A stretch of DNA of 7,737 nt from JAICLK01 sp035478715 (GTDB taxonomy: Bacteria; Patescibacteriota; Saccharimonadia; Saccharimonadales; UBA4665): NCBI GenBank assembly GCA_035478715.1, contig DATIJK010000032.1:1-7737 (forward strand), given 5' to 3'. The notes below the pieces were generated by a model. It was not told where the DNA came from. It saw nothing but the letters and a program-made list of their open reading frames with translations, and ran no database searches. The position numbers and the translations under genes were made by a program. Of the stretch, positions 5,491-7,737 are shown in pieces (positions within the stretch are counted from its first letter, which is position 1; each line of letters begins with the position of its first letter).

Positions 5491-6483
5491 ATGTCACGCG
5501 GTGGAAAATCTCACAAAATATCACAAAGAAATCATGCAGCGAAACGCTCGGTGCGTATAAGTAAAAATCATCATGTCATAATCATCGCCGTAATTTTGAT
5601 CGTTGCAGTATTAGGTTATTTAACGTTGCATAATTCTCGCGCGGCAACTTTTGCGGTGGCGTCCGAGACAGATAGCGGCACGGTCGCAGGCAATGCTAGC
5701 GTTACTACGGACAGTACCGCATCAGGCGGAAAAGCAGTGAAGTTCGGTGGTACTTCTAGCAGCACGACTGCGCCGCCGATTCCGACAGCCGTGCCTTCAG
5801 GATTCACACGCGCGTTTACAGCAGACTTTAATACTACGGCGGCGCTTGGAAGTTTCGATTCGGTTTACGGTAGTCAATTCGGCGAATATTCGGGCTGTTG
5901 CAGTACGAACGGAATAACACAATATAGCTCGGCCAAAGTCTTATATGCCCAGAATGGGTCGATGTTCTACAAGCTGCATTCCGAAGGCAGTACGTCGTAC
6001 GCGGCCGCGCCCCAGGCTTGGAATTACGGCTCATTTACTTACGGCCAAGTCGGTATGTCTGTTAGGCTCGTCTCATCGAACGGCCCTGGCTACAAGATAG
6101 CGTTTTTACTCTGGCCGGAAACGAACCAGTGGACAAACGAAGTTGATTTCCCCGAAGTCGACCCCGACTTTACGGCACCCATACGTGCGGTTAGTTTAAA
6201 TACGACTACAGCAGGTGGTTCACACACGTTTTGTGGTCCGCTCGATACGGGCTACCACTTAAACGACAACAAATACCACACGTTCCTGCTAACCTGGGCG
6301 CCGGGTTCAATGAACGCCAGCATCGACGGCAAAGTAGTCGAAACGTTTCCGTCATCATGCATACCGTCGCAGCCGATGCGGTTGTCATTGCAGGCAGAAG
6401 GCTGGATTGGCCAAGGCTCTATCCCGACTTCCACGACTGACGTGCTCGAAGTTCCCTGGGTTTATATCAACACTAGAAACTAA
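5491..6483 (+). CDS. Membrane-anchored GH16-family glycoside hydrolase
   Basis: A 330-residue protein. A basic N-terminus (1-28) precedes one hydrophobic segment (29-46), either a membrane anchor or a long signal peptide. Residues 52-86 form a short CBM35-like stretch (ASETDSGTV ... SGGKAVKFG), then a Ser/Thr/Pro linker (87-103). Residues 105-328 match glycoside hydrolase family 16, a beta-jelly-roll that cleaves beta-1,3/1,4-glucans, galactans and related polysaccharides outside the cell. The catalytic signature ExDxxE is intact: E217 (nucleophile), D219, E222 (acid/base) in NEVDFPEVD, after FLLWPETNQW. The later strand HTFLLTWAPGSMNASIDGK is also typical. C136/C137 and C248/C290 may form disulfides. 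ATG 5491 is chosen over the in-frame GTG 5485 because AAAGG (5481-5485) is 5 bases ahead of it. It is probably co-transcribed with the 7-TM gene. The polysaccharide substrate cannot be told from the sequence. Confidence 0.88.
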   Translation: MSRGGKSHKISQRNHAAKRSVRISKNHHVIIIAVILIVAVLGYLTLHNSRAATFAVASETDSGTVAGNASVTTDSTASGGKAVKFGGTSSSTTAPPIPTAVPSGFTRAFTADFNTTAALGSFDSVYGSQFGEYSGCCSTNGITQYSSAKVLYAQNGSMFYKLHSEGSTSYAAAPQAWNYGSFTYGQVGMSVRLVSSNGPGYKIAFLLWPETNQWTNEVDFPEVDPDFTAPIRAVSLNTTTAGGSHTFCGPLDTGYHLNDNKYHTFLLTWAPGSMNASIDGKVVETFPSSCIPSQPMRLSLQAEGWIGQGSIPTSTTDVLEVPWVYINTRN

Positions 6484-6512
6484 TCCTGAATCAGATTATT
6501 GATAATTAGTTT
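6477..6512. terminator. Weak AT-rich inverted repeat between convergent genes
   Basis: AAACTAAT (6477-6484) and ATTAGTTT (6505-6512) are a perfect 8-bp inverted repeat spanning the GH16 stop codon, with a 20-base loop that can itself form TAAT-C-CTG/CAG-ATTA (6481-6498). It is the only candidate bidirectional terminator in the 76-bp gap before the convergent gene's stop. The stem is AT-rich and no separate T tract follows, so confidence is low. Confidence 0.3.
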
Positions 6513-6559
6513 ACATGCAATTACTAGAGCCGTCGTCCAACCTCAATTCGCTCAACAGA

Positions 6560-7737
6560 TCAGTGTTTCGAAGATCCGGGCTTGTGTTTTGGTTTGGTAT
6601 CGTGCGATAGGGTGATACTTTCGCCTGATTCGAAGTCACTTTCTTTTTCGTCTGTTTCATCACGCGGTGTATCGTGAGATATCTTCAATTCTCCGCTGTC
6701 TTGCGCTGGTATATCTTCGTGTGGCTGTTCACGGTCAGGTACGTGCGGTTGTGGTACTGGCACTGGCGGTACCGGCTGCTCGTGTTTCGGCTGTTCGTGT
6801 GACGGCGGAGCTACATAATGCTCATGTGAATTCGTGATGTGCGGGTGCTCGGTCGGTTTTGGTAAACTTTCAGCATCCAGGGTCGAAAACATATCCTTGA
6901 CTTCGCCTTCTGGTTGGTCAATCTGCCGCTGGTGATGTGCAATATTATCACCGTTCGCAGTCCACCAGTTAACCCTGTTTTCGTATGCTTCTGGTGATTC
7001 CTGCGGGTGTAATTCGGCCGGGGGGATTTCTTGGTATGCTACCTCGTTGTAATTACTATCTTTCGACCGGCGTTTACGCAACCAAATGATCAGCAAGCCC
7101 AAAAGGCCGAGAATCAATAAAATATAGAACAGTGCGATTATCGGACTACGCGGTTTTGTCTTGAAGTTTACATTTTGAGAAATTCCGGTGACGCCGTTTA
7201 TTGTCGGTGTGATTGAAACATAGATTTTCTTGCCGGCCGGTAAGTGGTTCAAGACCATAGTTATATTCGTGTTTTGCGAATAATAACTGGTAGATTTCGT
7301 CAAACTTTGCGGGTTGGTGCCCCAGTTGATTACGTAATCATACGGTGAGTTGACTTTCCAGTGAAGTATTGCGGACGTGGATTTGATATTTGTCACGGTC
7401 AGGCTGTTAATCGAGAAGTTCGCCGTCCCAAACCCATTATCCGCATTGGTGTCGCCGTTTGTTATCGTCGATCCGTTATTTAGCGCATTGTTTGTGTTGC
7501 CGGTTGATGAGTTTACGTTGTTCTGGGCAGGTTGTGTGCTGCCGACTGATGAGGTAGGCGCAGATCCTCCGCCCGAACCGCCAACTGATCCTCCGCCGCC
7601 GCCTGTTCCGCCGCCACCGCCGCCTCCACCGCCCGGATTAGGATTCGGGTTGGGGCTAGGGCTTGGGCTGGGGCCAGGACCAGGATTTGGTGATGGTGAG
7701 GGTGAAGGACTTGGCGAAGGTGAGGGCGACGGGGATG
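6560..7737 (-). CDS. Stalked surface protein: (X-Pro)n, poly-Gly, Fn3, TM helix, His/Pro-rich tail (N-terminus missing)
   Basis: The frame is open from the right edge to a TGA at 6562-6560: 391 residues seen, N-terminus outside the window. A GTG at 7396 lies inside the Fn3 domain and is not the start. In order: seventeen alternating X-Pro units (X = Ser, Asn or Gly; 7735-7634), a Gly-rich run (7633-7565), an Asn/Thr/Ser-rich spacer (to about 7430), a fibronectin type III-like domain (about 7411-7150; ITNIKSTSAILHW-like A/B strands, LPAGKKIYVSITPT-like F strand), one TM helix (about 7141-7082, FYILLILGLLGLLIIWL) stopped by RKRRSK, and a cytoplasmic tail of about 168 residues rich in His (15), Pro, Glu and Asp, with EQP/HEQP-type repeats. 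The arrangement is a type I single-pass protein whose stalk could cross the cell envelope and present an unseen N-terminal head. Function unknown; attachment or sensing is inference. It is convergent with the GH16 gene. Confidence 0.85.
   Translation of the reverse strand, partial: SPSPSPSPSPSPSPSPNPGPGPSPSPSPNPNPNPGGGGGGGGGTGGGGGSVGGSGGGSAPTSSVGSTQPAQNNVNSSTGNTNNALNNGSTITNGDTNADNGFGTANFSINSLTVTNIKSTSAILHWKVNSPYDYVINWGTNPQSLTKSTSYYSQNTNITMVLNHLPAGKKIYVSITPTINGVTGISQNVNFKTKPRSPIIALFYILLILGLLGLLIIWLRKRRSKDSNYNEVAYQEIPPAELHPQESPEAYENRVNWWTANGDNIAHHQRQIDQPEGEVKDMFSTLDAESLPKPTEHPHITNSHEHYVAPPSHEQPKHEQPVPPVPVPQPHVPDREQPHEDIPAQDSGELKISHDTPRDETDEKESDFESGESITLSHDTKPKHKPGSSKH
7565..7735 (-). repeat. 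Low-complexity coding repeat: (X-Pro)17 followed by poly-Gly
   Basis: Bases 7634-7735 encode seventeen dipeptides in which every second residue is proline, with hexamer-like DNA periodicity but varied codons. Bases 7565-7633 encode a Gly-rich run interrupted by Thr, Ser and Val. Base skew flips at about 7633/7634: the plus strand is C-rich over the Gly codons and G-rich over the Pro codons. The tract continues to the window edge, so its full length is unknown. Confidence 0.9.
7647..7673 (+). other. G-quadruplex motif on the template strand of the stalk gene
   Basis: Five G-runs of three or four separated by 2-3 bases: GGG (7647), GGGG (7652), GGG (7659), GGG (7665) and GGGG (7670). This meets the standard G3+N1-7 rule. 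It lies on the plus strand, which is the template for the minus-strand gene. It is a by-product of Pro codons in form; whether it folds in the cell is unknown. Confidence 0.6.

Noticed and set aside
7394..7396. GTG start of a 278-residue minus-strand protein
   Set aside because: The frame has no stop between here and the right edge, and the GTG falls inside the first strand of the Fn3-like domain; the real gene starts outside the window.
1..7737. Toxin-antitoxin, restriction, CRISPR, retron or phage-defence system
   Set aside because: No nuclease, methylase, reverse transcriptase, repeat-spacer array or small toxin-like pair was found on either strand. The two Nudix genes are divergent single-domain enzymes with no defence partner nearby.

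Overview
The window looks like a piece of a Candidatus Saccharibacteria (TM7) genome or a close relative in the Patescibacteria/CPR. This is inferred from family resemblance, not proven. The signs are: a membrane-anchored GH16 protein whose ectodomain opens with a short CBM35-like segment (ASETDSGTV ... ASGGKAVKFG) that I associate with TM7 surface proteins; a small multi-pass protein of a type I associate with CPR genomes; short intergenic gaps; a G+C content near 50 %; and ordinary use of TGA as a stop (6560-6562), which argues against the Gracilibacteria/SR1 code. The window is fully packed: no gene-free stretch exceeds about 105 bases, and no rRNA, tRNA, CRISPR array, IS element or integrase was seen.

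Layout. (1) 1-518 (+): the C-terminal end of a secreted protein closing with a three-repeat ricin-type beta-trefoil lectin. (2) 529-969 (-): a canonical Nudix hydrolase, convergent with the lectin gene at a 10-bp gap. (3) 1021-1515 (+): a second Nudix protein with a degenerate Nudix box, divergent from the first; the two promoters overlap in the 960-1007 region and the minus-strand transcript looks leaderless. (4) 1609-4295 (+): a two-gene unit made of an APC-superfamily amino-acid permease and an ArgE/DapE-type M20 metallo-amidohydrolase 2 bp apart, behind a good TTGACA-17-TAGGAT promoter. (5) 4296-4400: a leader with competing hairpins, a possible 16-codon leader ORF and a 16S-tail-like pyrimidine tract. 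(6) 4401-5462 (+): a roughly 7-TM PQ-loop/SWEET-like protein fused to a C-terminal Ig-like beta domain. (7) 5491-6483 (+): the membrane-anchored GH16 glycoside hydrolase. (8) 6560-7737 (-): the C-terminal 391 residues of a single-pass surface protein with (X-Pro)n stalk, poly-Gly linker, Fn3 domain, TM helix and a long disordered His/Pro/acidic cytoplasmic tail. It is open to the right edge.

How the parts may fit. The permease plus M20 enzyme reads as a scavenging module that imports an acylated amino acid or small peptide-like compound and hydrolyses it inside the cell, as expected in an organism with few biosynthetic pathways. The lectin, the GH16 enzyme and the stalked Fn3 protein are all surface or secreted and are suited to binding or trimming glycans on a partner cell or matrix. 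No complete, clearly new multi-gene system is visible. The least ordinary items are the PQ-loop/Ig fusion with its leader, the stalk protein with its tail, and the overlapping divergent Nudix promoters.
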